This document shows, one piece after another, positions 1-8,168 of a stretch of 64,000 nt of DNA. A program made the position numbers and the translations under genes. Within the stretch, counting starts at the first letter, position 1, and each line of letters begins with the position of its first letter. The DNA comes from an uncultured Lachnospiraceae bacterium (GTDB lineage Bacteria > Bacillota > Clostridia > Lachnospirales > Lachnospiraceae), in contig CAMOWK010000010.1 of assembly GCA_946628415.1 (NCBI GenBank), positions 28,353 to 92,352 on the forward strand, written 5' to 3'. Under the pieces are notes generated by a model, which made no database searches, had not been told where the DNA came from, and was given only the letters and a program-made list of their open reading frames with translations.

Positions 1-1
1 T

Positions 2-928
2 GCATTTTTCTATATAGGCGGGAATGACTCGATGGACACCGCTGCTAAACTTGCAGAATATGCAAAGAAAATCGGCAGTGATATAAAGTTTGCAGGCGTT
101 CCGAAAACAATAGACAATGATCTTATAAATACCGATCATACTCCGGGCTATGGTTCAGCGGCCAAATACATAGCATCGACGATGCTGGAAATCGCATATG
201 ACACATATATATACGACCTTCCATGCGTTACCATAGTTGAGATAATGGGGCGTAATGCAGGATGGCTTACAGCAGCTGCTGCACTCGCACGTAATAAATA
301 TAACAAGACCCCTCAACTCATCTACCTTCCGGAAGTCCCTTTCATCGAGGATACTTTCATAAAAGACTTAAAGAGCGAGCTAACCAAATCAAATAATGTT
401 GTTGTCGCTATTTCCGAGGGAATAAGAGATAAGGAAGGTAATTACATTTCCTCCACAAATGCTAAAAATGACAAATTTGGTCATGCACAGCTGAGCGGAG
501 CAGGCAAATACCTTGAACATCTCGTTAAAGAAACGCTTGGCATCAAGTGCCGTTCCATAGAGCTGAATATTCTTCAGAGATGTGCAGCGCATCTTGCGTC
601 AAGAACCGATCTGGAAGAAGCCATGAAGCTTGGCGAAACAGCTGTAAATCTTACAGCTGAAGGAAAAACCGGCTTTATGACAACACTTAGAAGAAAATCC
701 AACATTCCGTATGTCTGCGATATTGAGACATCAGAGCTTTCCCTTATTGCCAATGCTGAAAGAAAGGTTCCTCTGGAATGGATTGCGCCATCACATAATG
801 ATGTAACAAAAGAACTGATTGATTATATCCTCCCTCTAATAAGAGGTGAAGTTTCCATATCATATAGAGATGGGCTTCCTGTATATATTCAGATTCCGCA
901 TCTGACAGAAAGACCTGCCGGTGACTGA
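2..928 (+). CDS. pfp: 6-phosphofructokinase, pyrophosphate-dependent type (5' end cut by window)
   Basis: Phosphorylates fructose 6-phosphate to fructose 1,6-bisphosphate in cytoplasmic glycolysis. The reading frame is open from the first bases, so the N-terminal nucleotide-binding part lies outside the window; an internal ATG at 32 is not the start because the conserved GGNDSMDT motif straddles it. Motifs seen are GGNDSMDT, PKTIDND, MGRNAGW and ISEG. In this family the Lys in PKTIDND and the Asn/Asp-type GGNDS loop are typical of PPi-dependent enzymes, whereas ATP enzymes usually have PGTIDND and GGDGS, so PPi is the likelier phosphate donor (inference). The C-terminus is complete, ending at a TGA. 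It converges on the phosphopantetheinyl transferase gene. Confidence 0.9.
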   Translation, partial: AFFYIGGNDSMDTAAKLAEYAKKIGSDIKFAGVPKTIDNDLINTDHTPGYGSAAKYIASTMLEIAYDTYIYDLPCVTIVEIMGRNAGWLTAAAALARNKYNKTPQLIYLPEVPFIEDTFIKDLKSELTKSNNVVVAISEGIRDKEGNYISSTNAKNDKFGHAQLSGAGKYLEHLVKETLGIKCRSIELNILQRCAAHLASRTDLEEAMKLGETAVNLTAEGKTGFMTTLRRKSNIPYVCDIETSELSLIANAERKVPLEWIAPSHNDVTKELIDYILPLIRGEVSISYRDGLPVYIQIPHLTERPAGD

Positions 929-975
929 TAAACATCATTCACATGATTTTATTTTGATTCATGAGAATTTAGATT

Positions 976-1593
976 TTAATCATCTTTTCGGGTGCATACG
1001 GATATGATGTAATCATCTATTTTTTCGGTTTCAAATGTAACGCCTGTCATATTCAGTACATCAAATGAATAAAGAGGGACAGTAATCCCTTCACCTGTCA
1101 TTTTAAGGTAGCTTTCTTTTCTGGTCCAAATGAAGAGAAATCTACCTTTTTTATCTGAATAATAATCAGAAATCTCAGAATCATCTTCTATAAATCTCTT
1201 TTCATTTTCGGCAAACATACGCCTTGCTATTCTGCCGTCATTATCACTTTTATGTTCTATATCAACACCAACTGCCGAATCCGAAAATACAAGAGCTATA
1301 TATCTTCCCGAATGCGAAAGACTGAACTTCGGACCAACCAAAAGCTCCGGCTTTCCGTTCTCATTTATCTTAATCTCTATACTCTCTTTTGATATACCGT
1401 ACTCTTCAAGAAGAATTTTCTGAAAGAAGAGTCCGGCAAACAGTGACACCTTTTTAGCTATAGGATTACTTATTACCGATGTCCTTTTGTACCTCCAGTC
1501 AGAAAGAATCGCACGAAGCTTTTCATTTTCCATAGAGAGTTTTCCAAAATTATATTCATCTTTTTCTATATCATAAATGTATCGTTTTATCAT
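976..1593 (-). CDS. 4'-phosphopantetheinyl transferase, Sfp superfamily
   Basis: Transfers 4'-phosphopantetheine from CoA to a serine of a carrier protein, turning the apo form into the holo form. The 205 residues show the family signature in order: NENGKPEL with FSLSHSG near residues 77-97, the metal-binding GVDIEHK near 109-115, and WTRKESYLKMTGEG near 156-169. The length suits the Sfp/EntD type rather than the short AcpS type that serves fatty acid synthesis. It lies 184 bases downstream of, and on the same strand as, a C39/BtrH-like gene and an acyl carrier protein gene. Its natural substrate is therefore probably the carrier protein at 2860-3114 (inference). A terminator and a hairpin sit between it and those genes, so it may be transcribed separately. 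Confidence 0.88.
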   Translation of the reverse strand: MIKRYIYDIEKDEYNFGKLSMENEKLRAILSDWRYKRTSVISNPIAKKVSLFAGLFFQKILLEEYGISKESIEIKINENGKPELLVGPKFSLSHSGRYIALVFSDSAVGVDIEHKSDNDGRIARRMFAENEKRFIEDDSEISDYYSDKKGRFLFIWTRKESYLKMTGEGITVPLYSFDVLNMTGVTFETEKIDDYIISVCTRKDD

Positions 1594-1644
1594 TTTATAT
1601 TTTCCAATAAATCCAACCCCAAATTAAAGCTTACTAATCGAGCA

Positions 1645-1708
1645 GGGAAGATGCAATCGTACTCTACCAGCCCGCGAGCCGCCTGCCATCTTTATCTGGC
1701 ATCTTCCC
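1645..1708. repeat. Intergenic inverted repeat (10-bp arms)
   Basis: The arms GGGAAGATGC (1645-1654) and GCATCTTCCC (1699-1708) are perfect inverse copies around a 44-base GC-rich loop. The loop contains a smaller GCC/GGC stem. The neighbouring CCTTCGGCGCTC recalls the CGAAGGGAGCC block inside the palindromic element at 17376-17523, so this may be a shortened relative of that element. It lies between the PPTase gene and the terminator of the ACP/BtrH-like transcript. Confidence 0.5.
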
Positions 1709-1727
1709 TTCGGCGCTCTGCGATATT

Positions 1728-1752
1728 AAAAGGCCGGAGATATTCTCCGGCC
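1728..1752 (-). terminator. Rho-independent terminator of the ACP/BtrH-like transcript
   Basis: On the minus strand GGCCGGAGA, loop ATA, TCTCCGGCC is followed by TTTTAA. The 9-bp GC-rich stem lies 25 bases past the stop codon of the gene at 1778-2839. Confidence 0.85.
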
Positions 1753-1777
1753 CCGCTCTCACCTTATAAATATAAAA

Positions 1778-2839
1778 TCAGCTAAGCTTTGCATCAAGTC
1801 TTGCAACAACTTCAAGAAGTACTGCTACTTCTTTTTCCTTAGCGATTCCAAAATACATCTTGAACTTATTAACCTGTGAAACATCATCATTAATAGATAT
1901 CTTAATAAGAAGATTCCGCGCTGTAAGCATATTCTTTACTACAAGCTCATAGTTCTTAAGAAGTGATTCGTCATATTCAATATAGTCATTCTGCATGAGA
2001 TACTTTATACGCTCATACATAAGAACCTTATGATCATACATGAGGTGAAGCGCTCTGATATCAAAGTCGGGCTCTTCTTCAGAAAGCTGCTTCTCTATCC
2101 TCTCAAGCACTCTGTCATACACATTAACTCCGAATGTAGTATCATTGAAACGATTTCTCATCATTCTGAAGTGGTCCTTTGTATCTACAGAATTGAGGTA
2201 TTCACTGATTGTGTCTCTGATGAATTTAAGGTCGATATCATAATACTGTGCATCGGTATTCTTGGTTATTACGTACAGACCACGCATTCCCTTATAATCA
2301 TCTTTAAACATATGATCGTCAGATGCAGCGATATCATCATATCCTCTTCTGATATCTTCAAAGCTTACTGTATTAAATGAATAGTGATCCTTAAATGTAA
2401 AGTCACCAACATAGAATATCTCCTGATCCATATCATAGCCATAGATGAAAAGCTCATGAGGGAACTTATAATCTACTTCCGTATCGCAGAGAATCTTTGC
2501 TTCATCAAATACACCATATACATATCCGTTAAGATCTATGGTTTTGATGATAAAGTCAATGATATTTCCACAGTAACTCTTTATCATTTCATTTGTCATA
2601 AGAGATGATAAAAGATATGGGCACTCTTTAAGTGAACTGCTGCCCGGCATGATATCTGCAAGGAGCATATCATCACCTGTGAAAATCTCTGTTATATTGT
2701 AGCATCTAAGCTGGATATAGTTACTGAATATCCATTTCTTAGCATTGTCATCATCTGATAAAATCGAGAAAAGTGTTGCATGCCACTGCCATGAAGTGAT
2801 CATAGGGTAAGTAACAGGTAACTTCTTTGCATTTGCCAT
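1778..2839 (-). CDS. BtrH N-terminal/C39-fold-like protein of an ACP-linked cassette
   Basis: Function is not known. The 353-residue protein has no signal peptide or membrane segment. Residues 117-147 (LCDTEVDYKFPHELFIYGYD, then EIFYVGDF) resemble the His-Asp core of the butirosin BtrH N-terminal family, a C39-peptidase-like fold. In butirosin synthesis BtrH moves an acyl group from a carrier protein to an aminoglycoside. His128 and Asp146 could match the family's His and Asp. The place near the N-terminus where a catalytic Cys would be expected reads SWQWHATLFSIL and has no Cys, so activity may differ. The C-terminal half is charged and helical. The acyl carrier protein gene lies 20 bases upstream, and a PPTase gene follows downstream. 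An ACP-dependent acyl transfer or peptide-tailoring role is inference. Confidence 0.6.
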   Translation of the reverse strand: MANAKKLPVTYPMITSWQWHATLFSILSDDDNAKKWIFSNYIQLRCYNITEIFTGDDMLLADIMPGSSSLKECPYLLSSLMTNEMIKSYCGNIIDFIIKTIDLNGYVYGVFDEAKILCDTEVDYKFPHELFIYGYDMDQEIFYVGDFTFKDHYSFNTVSFEDIRRGYDDIAASDDHMFKDDYKGMRGLYVITKNTDAQYYDIDLKFIRDTISEYLNSVDTKDHFRMMRNRFNDTTFGVNVYDRVLERIEKQLSEEEPDFDIRALHLMYDHKVLMYERIKYLMQNDYIEYDESLLKNYELVVKNMLTARNLLIKISINDDVSQVNKFKMYFGIAKEKEVAVLLEVVARLDAKLS

Positions 2840-2859
2840 AACTAAATACCTCCCAAATA

Positions 2860-3114
2860 TTATATAGTTTCGTCAATCTTCTTAGCTATAACGCTGGCAA
2901 GATCACCAAATGTGTCATAGGACCCAAGATCAAGTTCATAATCGGTAAATGTAATCTTAAACTTACTCTCTACCGCAACAATAAGTCTAATTATGGATAT
3001 AGAGTTGATGCCATACTCGTTAACAATGTTCTTTGAAGTATCTACTGTACCAAGTTCAGGCATAACCTCTCCGATAAGCTCTATAAGCTCTGCGGTCACT
3101 TTTTCCTTATCCAT
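2860..3114 (-). CDS. Acyl/peptidyl carrier protein
   Basis: An 84-residue carrier protein with the four-helix pattern of the PP-binding family. The attachment Ser is Ser38 in YGINSISIIRL; the usual Asp before it (DSL) is Asn here. It probably does not serve fatty acid synthesis, because no fab gene lies nearby and the motif is divergent. It is first in the cassette, with a consensus-like promoter about 45 bases upstream and the ribosome binding site AAAGGGGGT before the ATG. The next gene is the BtrH-like protein. The acyl group carried is unknown, and no adenylation or ligase gene is visible beside it. Confidence 0.88.
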   Translation of the reverse strand: MDKEKVTAELIELIGEVMPELGTVDTSKNIVNEYGINSISIIRLIVAVESKFKITFTDYELDLGSYDTFGDLASVIAKKIDETI

Positions 3115-3158
3115 ATAGTTTTACCCCCTTTTTATTTAATGCATTCAAACTAAAGTTA

Positions 3159-3187
3159 ATTGTACTAAATTTAACGTTCAAATTCAA
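3159..3187 (-). promoter_or_regulatory. Sigma-70-type promoter of the ACP cassette
   Basis: On the minus strand, -35 TTGAAT, a 17-base spacer and -10 TACAAT lie in AT-rich DNA about 45 bases before the ACP start codon. Confidence 0.65.
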
Positions 3188-3244
3188 TATAAAATTATGC
3201 AAGTTAACACATAAAGTGTTCATAAACATTCATATTTTTGCATA

Positions 3245-3275
3245 GAAAAAGAAGCACCACTCACGTGATGCTTCT
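3245..3275 (-). terminator. Terminator after rplA
   Basis: On the minus strand AGAAGCATCAC and GTGGTGCTTCT form an 11-bp stem (one G-T pair) around GTGA, followed by a T-rich run. It lies 35 bases past the rplA stop and ends the secE-nusG-rplK-rplA unit. Confidence 0.88.
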
Positions 3276-3310
3276 TGAAAGTTTTTTATAACTGCGTATA
3301 GCAAATGGTA

Positions 3311-4009
3311 CTACTGCTCAAGGAACTTATTAGTATTAAGCTTGATTCCAGGACCCATAGTAGATGTAATAGTAACACTCTTAAGGTACTGACCCTTTGC
3401 AGCAGCCGGCCTAGCTTTAACAACAGCGCCCATAAGAGCTTTAAAGTTGTCCGCAATCTGCTCCTCAGTAAATGAAGCTTTTCCCACTGGCACATGGATT
3501 ATATTTGCCTTATCAAGTCTGTACTCAATCTTACCTGCTTTAACTTCTTCGATTGCCTTAACAACGTCCATAGTAACTGTACCTGCCTTAGGATTTGGCA
3601 TAAGACCCTTAGGTCCGAGTACACGTCCAAGACGTCCAACAACACCCATCATATCAGGTGTAGCAATAACAACATCAAAGTCAAGCCATCCTTCGTTCTG
3701 AATCTTTGGAACGAGTTCATCACCACCGGCATAATCTGCACCGGCTGCAAGAGCCTGATCTACTTTGTCACCCTTAGCGAATACAAGTACCTTAACTGTC
3801 TTACCTGTTCCATGAGGAAGTACAACAGCACCACGTACCTGCTGATCTGCATGACGTCCATCAACACCGAGACGAAGGTGAGCTTCTACAGTCTCATCAA
3901 ACTTTGCATTTGCTGACTTCTTAATGATTGATACAGCCTCATCAAGGTCATATAACTTATTCTTTTCTACGAGCTTTGCAATCTCGTTATATCTCTTACC
4001 TTTTTTCAT
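3311..4009 (-). CDS. rplA: 50S ribosomal protein L1
   Basis: L1 of the large ribosomal subunit binds 23S rRNA at the stalk through which deacylated tRNA leaves. In many bacteria it also represses translation of its own mRNA. The 232 residues are the usual length. Conserved L1 blocks are visible, including [41 protein letters not shown] and [15 protein letters not shown]. It follows rplK after 72 bases. A terminator follows it directly, so the common next genes rplJ and rplL are not here. Confidence 0.98.
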   Translation of the reverse strand: MKKGKRYNEIAKLVEKNKLYDLDEAVSIIKKSANAKFDETVEAHLRLGVDGRHADQQVRGAVVLPHGTGKTVKVLVFAKGDKVDQALAAGADYAGGDELVPKIQNEGWLDFDVVIATPDMMGVVGRLGRVLGPKGLMPNPKAGTVTMDVVKAIEEVKAGKIEYRLDKANIIHVPVGKASFTEEQIADNFKALMGAVVKARPAAAKGQYLKSVTITSTMGPGIKLNTNKFLEQ

Positions 4010-4081
4010 TTTAAAATCCTCCTGTGGTCGTTGCGAGGGAGCGACCCTCTTCCACTATTTTATTCGTTAATTCACCAATTA

Positions 4082-4507
4082 TCAGTCAACTACTTCGATA
4101 CCCATTGATCTTGCAGTACCTGCGATCATACTTTCAGCAGCTTCGATTGAAGCAGCATTAAGGTCAGGCATCTTCTGCTCAGCAATTTCCTTAACCTGAG
4201 CCTTTGTAACTTTTGCAACTTTCTTCTTGTTAGGTTCTCCGGATGCCTTTGCAATTCCGGCAGCCTTCTTAAGAAGTACAGCAGCTGGTGGAGTCTTTGT
4301 GATGAAGCTGAAGCTTCTGTCAGCATAAACTGTTATAACAACAGGAACGATTGTGTCGCCCATGCTTGCAGTCTTTGCATTAAACTCCTTAGTGAACTGT
4401 ACGATATTTACACCATGCTGTCCAAGAGCAGGACCAACAGGTGGTGCAGGAGTTGCCTTTCCTGCAGGAATCTGTAATTTAATGTATCCTTCTACTTTCT
4501 TAGCCAT
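4082..4507 (-). CDS. rplK: 50S ribosomal protein L11
   Basis: L11 forms the base of the ribosomal stalk and helps activate GTPase factors and, in many bacteria, RelA-type stringent factors. The 141 residues match the family length. The N-terminal proline-rich segment ([19 protein letters not shown]) and the C-terminal rRNA-binding block ([10 protein letters not shown]) are present. The gene lies between nusG and rplA in conserved order, 72 bases before each neighbour, with AGGAGG upstream of the ATG. Confidence 0.98.
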   Translation of the reverse strand: MAKKVEGYIKLQIPAGKATPAPPVGPALGQHGVNIVQFTKEFNAKTASMGDTIVPVVITVYADRSFSFITKTPPAAVLLKKAAGIAKASGEPNKKKVAKVTKAQVKEIAEQKMPDLNAASIEAAESMIAGTARSMGIEVVD

Positions 4508-4579
4508 TTTTAGCTTTCCTCCTATTATGTGGTACTAACGAAAATGCATTTAAAAGATTTTACATTCTCTTCCACTTTG

Positions 4580-5233
4580 TTACATCTTCTGAATATCACC
4601 AAGTCCGATTTCAACAGATGTTGAACGGCCGAATATATCAACGTCAATCGTAACAACCTGTTTTGCAGGATTGATACCTTTGATAGTTCCTTCCGTTCCT
4701 TCCCACGCTCCTGCAATAACTCTGATATAGTCACCAACTTCAACATCAATCTGGATATTATCCACTTTAACGCCAAGCTTAACCATTTCAGTCTGAGTTA
4801 AAGGAACAGGTTCAGATCCGGGACCAACGAATCCGGTAACACCTCTTGTATTTCTGACAACATACCATGTTACGTCATTCTTGATCATGTGAACAAGTAC
4901 ATATCCAGGGAACATTTTCTTGGATACTACTTTTCTGACACCGTTTTTCATTTCAACTACATCCTGAAGCGGAACCATTACTTCAAACATCATATCCTGA
5001 AGCTTACGGTTTTCTATAGTCTTTTCAATGTCAGCTTTTACCTTGTTCTCATACCCGGAATAAGTATGTACTACATACCACTTTGGCTCTGTATCGGCTT
5101 TCTGTTTTACACTCTTTATAGGTGGTCTTACTGCCGTCTCCTCAGCAGGGGCCGGTGTGACATTTTCAGTGCTGGTAGCATCTTCTGTTTCAGCACTTTC
5201 GGCTTTAACTTCATTTTCAAGTATATCTGCCAT
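4580..5233 (-). CDS. nusG: Transcription termination/antitermination protein NusG
   Basis: NusG binds RNA polymerase, modulates pausing and termination, and couples transcription to translation. The NGN domain starts at KWYVVHTYSGYENKV (about residue 51), and the KOW domain lies in the C-terminal part (VEVGDYIRVIAGAWEGTEG). The 217-residue length exceeds the usual 170-185 because of an acidic, Thr/Ala/Pro-rich N-terminal extension of about 45 residues that looks disordered. The gene starts 9 bases after secE ends. Confidence 0.97.
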   Translation of the reverse strand: MADILENEVKAESAETEDATSTENVTPAPAEETAVRPPIKSVKQKADTEPKWYVVHTYSGYENKVKADIEKTIENRKLQDMMFEVMVPLQDVVEMKNGVRKVVSKKMFPGYVLVHMIKNDVTWYVVRNTRGVTGFVGPGSEPVPLTQTEMVKLGVKVDNIQIDVEVGDYIRVIAGAWEGTEGTIKGINPAKQVVTIDVDIFGRSTSVEIGLGDIQKM

Positions 5234-5242
5234 ATCTACCTC

Positions 5243-5446
5243 CTACCAGATTAAACCAAGTCCGTTATCAATAGCCCAGTCAACGAGGACTATGAGAGCT
5301 CCAACGATTATAGCAACAACTACGACTGCTATAACCTCCCGAATGATCTGTTTTTTACTGGGCCAGGTAATCTTGCCAAACTCTGATTTCAGCTCCTGGA
5401 ACCAGCTTCTCTTAAGGGCAGGTGATGTATCTTTCTTTTCTGACAT
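5243..5446 (-). CDS. secE: Preprotein translocase subunit SecE
   Basis: SecE is the small essential membrane subunit that clamps SecY in the Sec translocon. The 67-residue protein has the short single-span form of Gram-positive bacteria. A charged amphipathic helix contains the hallmark ELKSEFGKITWPSKKQ, and one hydrophobic segment follows (about residues 36-60). It lies between rpmG (14 bases) and nusG (9 bases), the classical order. Confidence 0.97.
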   Translation of the reverse strand: MSEKKDTSPALKRSWFQELKSEFGKITWPSKKQIIREVIAVVVVAIIVGALIVLVDWAIDNGLGLIW

Positions 5447-5460
5447 ATCTTGCCTCCCTA

Positions 5461-5610
5461 TTACTTTGTTTCTTTATGCAAAGTGTGAGCTTTGCAGAAC
5501 TTACAGTACTTCTTTGTTTCCATTCTGTCAGGATGTGTTTTCTTATCCTTTGTCAGATTGTAGTTACGCTGTTTACATTCCTGACATGCCAGTGTGATCT
5601 TTACTCGCAC
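5461..5610 (-). CDS. rpmG: 50S ribosomal protein L33
   Basis: A 49-residue small-subunit-sized protein of the large ribosomal subunit. It reads [17 protein letters not shown] at the start and ends [10 protein letters not shown]. Two CxxC pairs (CQEC and CKFC) mark the zinc-binding form of L33. The start is GTG at 5610, chosen because GGAGGTG lies six bases before it on the minus strand. It is first in the rpmG-secE-nusG-rplK-rplA unit. A TAAAAT sequence just upstream, close behind the uppP terminator, could be its -10 box, but the -35 is weak. Confidence 0.95.
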   Translation of the reverse strand: MRVKITLACQECKQRNYNLTKDKKTHPDRMETKKYCKFCKAHTLHKETK

Positions 5611-5653
5611 AACTTTCACCTCCGTTTATATTTTAATATGGGATTGGCCGCAC

Positions 5654-5718
5654 AAAAAAAAGGGCATCTCATCCCACGCGGTATAATGTAACATATACCG
5701 CATGAGAAATCAAGCCTT
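5654..5718 (-). terminator. Large terminator hairpin after uppP
   Basis: On the minus strand a long imperfect stem centred on GCGGTATA/TATACCGC, with AAGGC and GCCCTT at its base, is followed by eight T. It separates the uppP transcript from rpmG. Confidence 0.8.
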
Positions 5719-5755
5719 TTTCTTACTATTTACTATGTTTTTGAGCTTACAGCCT

Positions 5756-6628
5756 CTATGAAGCGATTGCTTTTACAGCGAATACCAGAAGAACCAGTAT
5801 TCCGAGCGCTATTCTGTAGTAACCGAATATTTTGAAATCATGTTTCTTTATATATTCCATGAAATATTTTATTACTATTACCGAAACACCGAACGCTACC
5901 AGCATTCCCAGAAGAAGCGAAAAAACTTCGTATGACTTTAGGGCAAAGCCATCACTTGTTACATATTTCACTATCTTAAGAAGACTTGCTCCAAACATTA
6001 CAGGAATTCCAAGGAAAAATGTAAAGCTCGCGGACAGCTGCCTTGAAACGCCAAGTGTAAGTCCTCCTATAATGGTTGAGCCCGATCTGGAGGTTCCCGG
6101 TATAAGCGCAAGAACCTGAAAACAACCGATAAGAAGCGCAGTTTTAAAATCAAGTTTCGACATCTTTGTTATCTTAGGCTTCCTGCCTTTATTTTTAGTC
6201 TCGATCCATATAAACCACACACCGTAAACAATAAGCGCAAGTGCTATAATTACCGGCTTATAAAAATGTTCTTCCATCCAGTCATCAAGAAAGAGTCCCA
6301 TTATAATCGCAGGAATACATGCAACTATTACCTTAAGCCACATATTAATGATTCTTTTTTCTACAACTATCTCTCCCCTTTTTCCGCGCTTTAACGGCCA
6401 GAGTTTGTCGAAATACATGTAGACAACCGCAAGTATTGCCCCAAGCTGAATTACCACGAAGAACATTTCCTTAAAGTCATCAGACATGCGGAGATGAATA
6501 AATTCATCCACAAGAAGCATATGCCCCGTACTGCTGATAGGAAGCCATTCCGTAATACCTTCAACTATCCCCAGAAAAATGATTTTTAAAATCTCGAGAA
6601 GTATCATACCTTTTCCTTCCATTATCAT
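5756..6628 (-). CDS. uppP: Undecaprenyl-diphosphatase (BacA/UppP)
   Basis: A membrane enzyme that dephosphorylates undecaprenyl diphosphate to recycle the lipid carrier for peptidoglycan and wall polymers; it gives bacitracin tolerance in many species. The 290-residue polytopic protein carries both active-site motifs, EGITEWLPISSTGH (about residues 19-32) and PGTSRSGSTI (about 180-189). The start at 6628 has GAGGATAAAACT before it; an internal Met at residue 8 is also possible. It lies downstream of a polysaccharide-export ABC pair, consistent with work on undecaprenyl-linked polymers. Confidence 0.97.
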   Translation of the reverse strand: MIMEGKGMILLEILKIIFLGIVEGITEWLPISSTGHMLLVDEFIHLRMSDDFKEMFFVVIQLGAILAVVYMYFDKLWPLKRGKRGEIVVEKRIINMWLKVIVACIPAIIMGLFLDDWMEEHFYKPVIIALALIVYGVWFIWIETKNKGRKPKITKMSKLDFKTALLIGCFQVLALIPGTSRSGSTIIGGLTLGVSRQLSASFTFFLGIPVMFGASLLKIVKYVTSDGFALKSYEVFSLLLGMLVAFGVSVIVIKYFMEYIKKHDFKIFGYYRIALGILVLLVFAVKAIAS

Positions 6629-6648
6629 AGTTTTATCCTCATTTACAT

Positions 6649-7383
6649 TTACGTCATTGATTCATACTTTGCAGTGACACTTTCCATATCGCCCTGCATT
6701 ATGCACTTGCCCTTTTCAAGAATTATCGCCTTATTACAAATGCGCCTGACCTGCGGAAGGTTATGTGACACAAAAAGAACTGTTACATTTTTCTCAAGAA
6801 GCTTCATAAGCCTTGCTTCACTTTTCTTCTTGAACTTTGCATCACCGACAGAAAGAATTTCATCAAGGATTAAAATGTCCGGTTCAACGACTGTTGCTAT
6901 GGAAAAGCCAAGTCTTGCCTTCATACCGGATGAATAGTTCTTAACAGGAACATCTATAAAATCAGAAAGCTCTGCAAAATCGATAATCTCTTCAATCTTT
7001 TCATCTAAAAACTTATGGCTGAATCCGAGAACCGCGCCATATAGATAAATGTTCTCTCTTCCGGTATATTGCGGATCAAAGCCGGCACCGAGTTCGATAA
7101 GTGGTGCTATAACTCCCTTTCTACTGACGCTTCCGACAGTCGGCTTATAAACTCCGGCAATAACCTTAAGCAGCGTGGATTTGCCCGAACCGTTAAGGCC
7201 AAGTATTCCAAGTCTGTCTCCCTTCTCAAGGGAAAAACTCACATCTTTAAGAGCCCAAAACTCATCATACTTCAGTTTATGCTGCATCAGTTTTATAAAA
7301 TACTCTTTCAGGCTGTCGTTCTTCTCTTTACTGAGATTAAACTTCATACCTGCATTTTCTACAGTTAAAACAGTATCTGCCAT
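6649..7383 (-). CDS. Polysaccharide-export ABC transporter ATP-binding protein (TagH/Wzt-like)
   Basis: The cytoplasmic ATPase of an ABC-2 exporter for teichoic-acid or O-antigen-like polymers. The Walker A motif is GLNGSGKST, the signature SSGMKARLGFS and Walker B DILILDEILSVGD; that last variant is typical of the Wzt/TagH branch. It is 244 residues from the ATG at 7383, which has AAAGGA six bases upstream; a GTG directly before it is the less likely start. It lacks a long carbohydrate-binding C-terminal domain. The permease gene is 11 bases upstream, so the two form one transporter. The polymer is unknown. Confidence 0.92.
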   Translation of the reverse strand: MADTVLTVENAGMKFNLSKEKNDSLKEYFIKLMQHKLKYDEFWALKDVSFSLEKGDRLGILGLNGSGKSTLLKVIAGVYKPTVGSVSRKGVIAPLIELGAGFDPQYTGRENIYLYGAVLGFSHKFLDEKIEEIIDFAELSDFIDVPVKNYSSGMKARLGFSIATVVEPDILILDEILSVGDAKFKKKSEARLMKLLEKNVTVLFVSHNLPQVRRICNKAIILEKGKCIMQGDMESVTAKYESMT

Positions 7384-7394
7384 CACACAGTCCT

Positions 7395-8165
7395 TTATAT
7401 ATTAAGTATAAACTTATCTTCATTTTTCTTAAAAACAAACACTCCGAATAGTGTAAACGCAAGGGAGAAGCAAAGCGCATATGCCATGAATTTAATATTC
7501 ATCATCTCACCGAAAAGTGCACTCCTGAAATTATCTATCACGCAGTAGAGCGGATTGAGTTTTAAAACGAAAGCCCATTTTGAACCCATAAGTCTCTCTG
7601 TCTTATAGAATATCGCACAAGTATACATTATCAGCATCAGCGCTACATTCCAGAGGTATTCCATATCCCTGAAGAAAACGCCTATCGTTGACAGGAATAT
7701 CCCGACTCCCAGTGACAGAAGAAGGAGTGTCATAAGCGGGATTACCGCCATGAAAATATACGCCGTCGGATATACTCCCAATACTATTGAGACGGCCGCA
7801 AGAACAACCAGCGATATAAGGAATATAACAAAGTTAAAAAGTATCCCTGAAAGCGGATAAAGAATCTTCGGCACATATACCTTCTTTATCATCGCTGAAT
7901 TTGCTCTTATTGACTTAAGCGCTGCCGTTGTAGACTGAGAAAAAAAGCTGTAAAGCAGTCTTCCCGAAAGTATATATACAGGAAATGTTTTCTCTTTATA
8001 ACCGAGCAGTGTACCGAATACAATCGTAAGTACTATCATAGTAAGAAGCGGTTCAAAAAGCGACCATAATATACCAAGATATGAACGTCTGTATTTTAAT
8101 CTGATTCCTTTTTTAACGAGCTCCGTAAGTATGAAAAGATTTTTTCTTCTTTCGTCCTGATTCAT
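7395..8165 (-). CDS. Polysaccharide-export ABC transporter permease (TagG/Wzm-like)
   Basis: An ABC-2 type membrane protein of 256 residues with about six membrane segments. The N-terminal amphipathic region contains KYRRSYLGILWSLFEPLLTM, the conserved signature of polysaccharide exporters of the Wzm/TagG kind. It pairs with the ATPase gene directly downstream and would move an undecaprenyl-linked polymer to the outer face of the membrane. The lipoprotein gene upstream ends three bases before its start, suggesting co-transcription. Confidence 0.92.
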   Translation of the reverse strand: MNQDERRKNLFILTELVKKGIRLKYRRSYLGILWSLFEPLLTMIVLTIVFGTLLGYKEKTFPVYILSGRLLYSFFSQSTTAALKSIRANSAMIKKVYVPKILYPLSGILFNFVIFLISLVVLAAVSIVLGVYPTAYIFMAVIPLMTLLLLSLGVGIFLSTIGVFFRDMEYLWNVALMLIMYTCAIFYKTERLMGSKWAFVLKLNPLYCVIDNFRSALFGEMMNIKFMAYALCFSLAFTLFGVFVFKKNEDKFILNI

Positions 8166-8168
8166 AGT

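Noticed and set aside
3115..3310. L10 leader expected after rplA
   Set aside because: The gap holds a terminator and the ACP promoter; rplJ does not follow.
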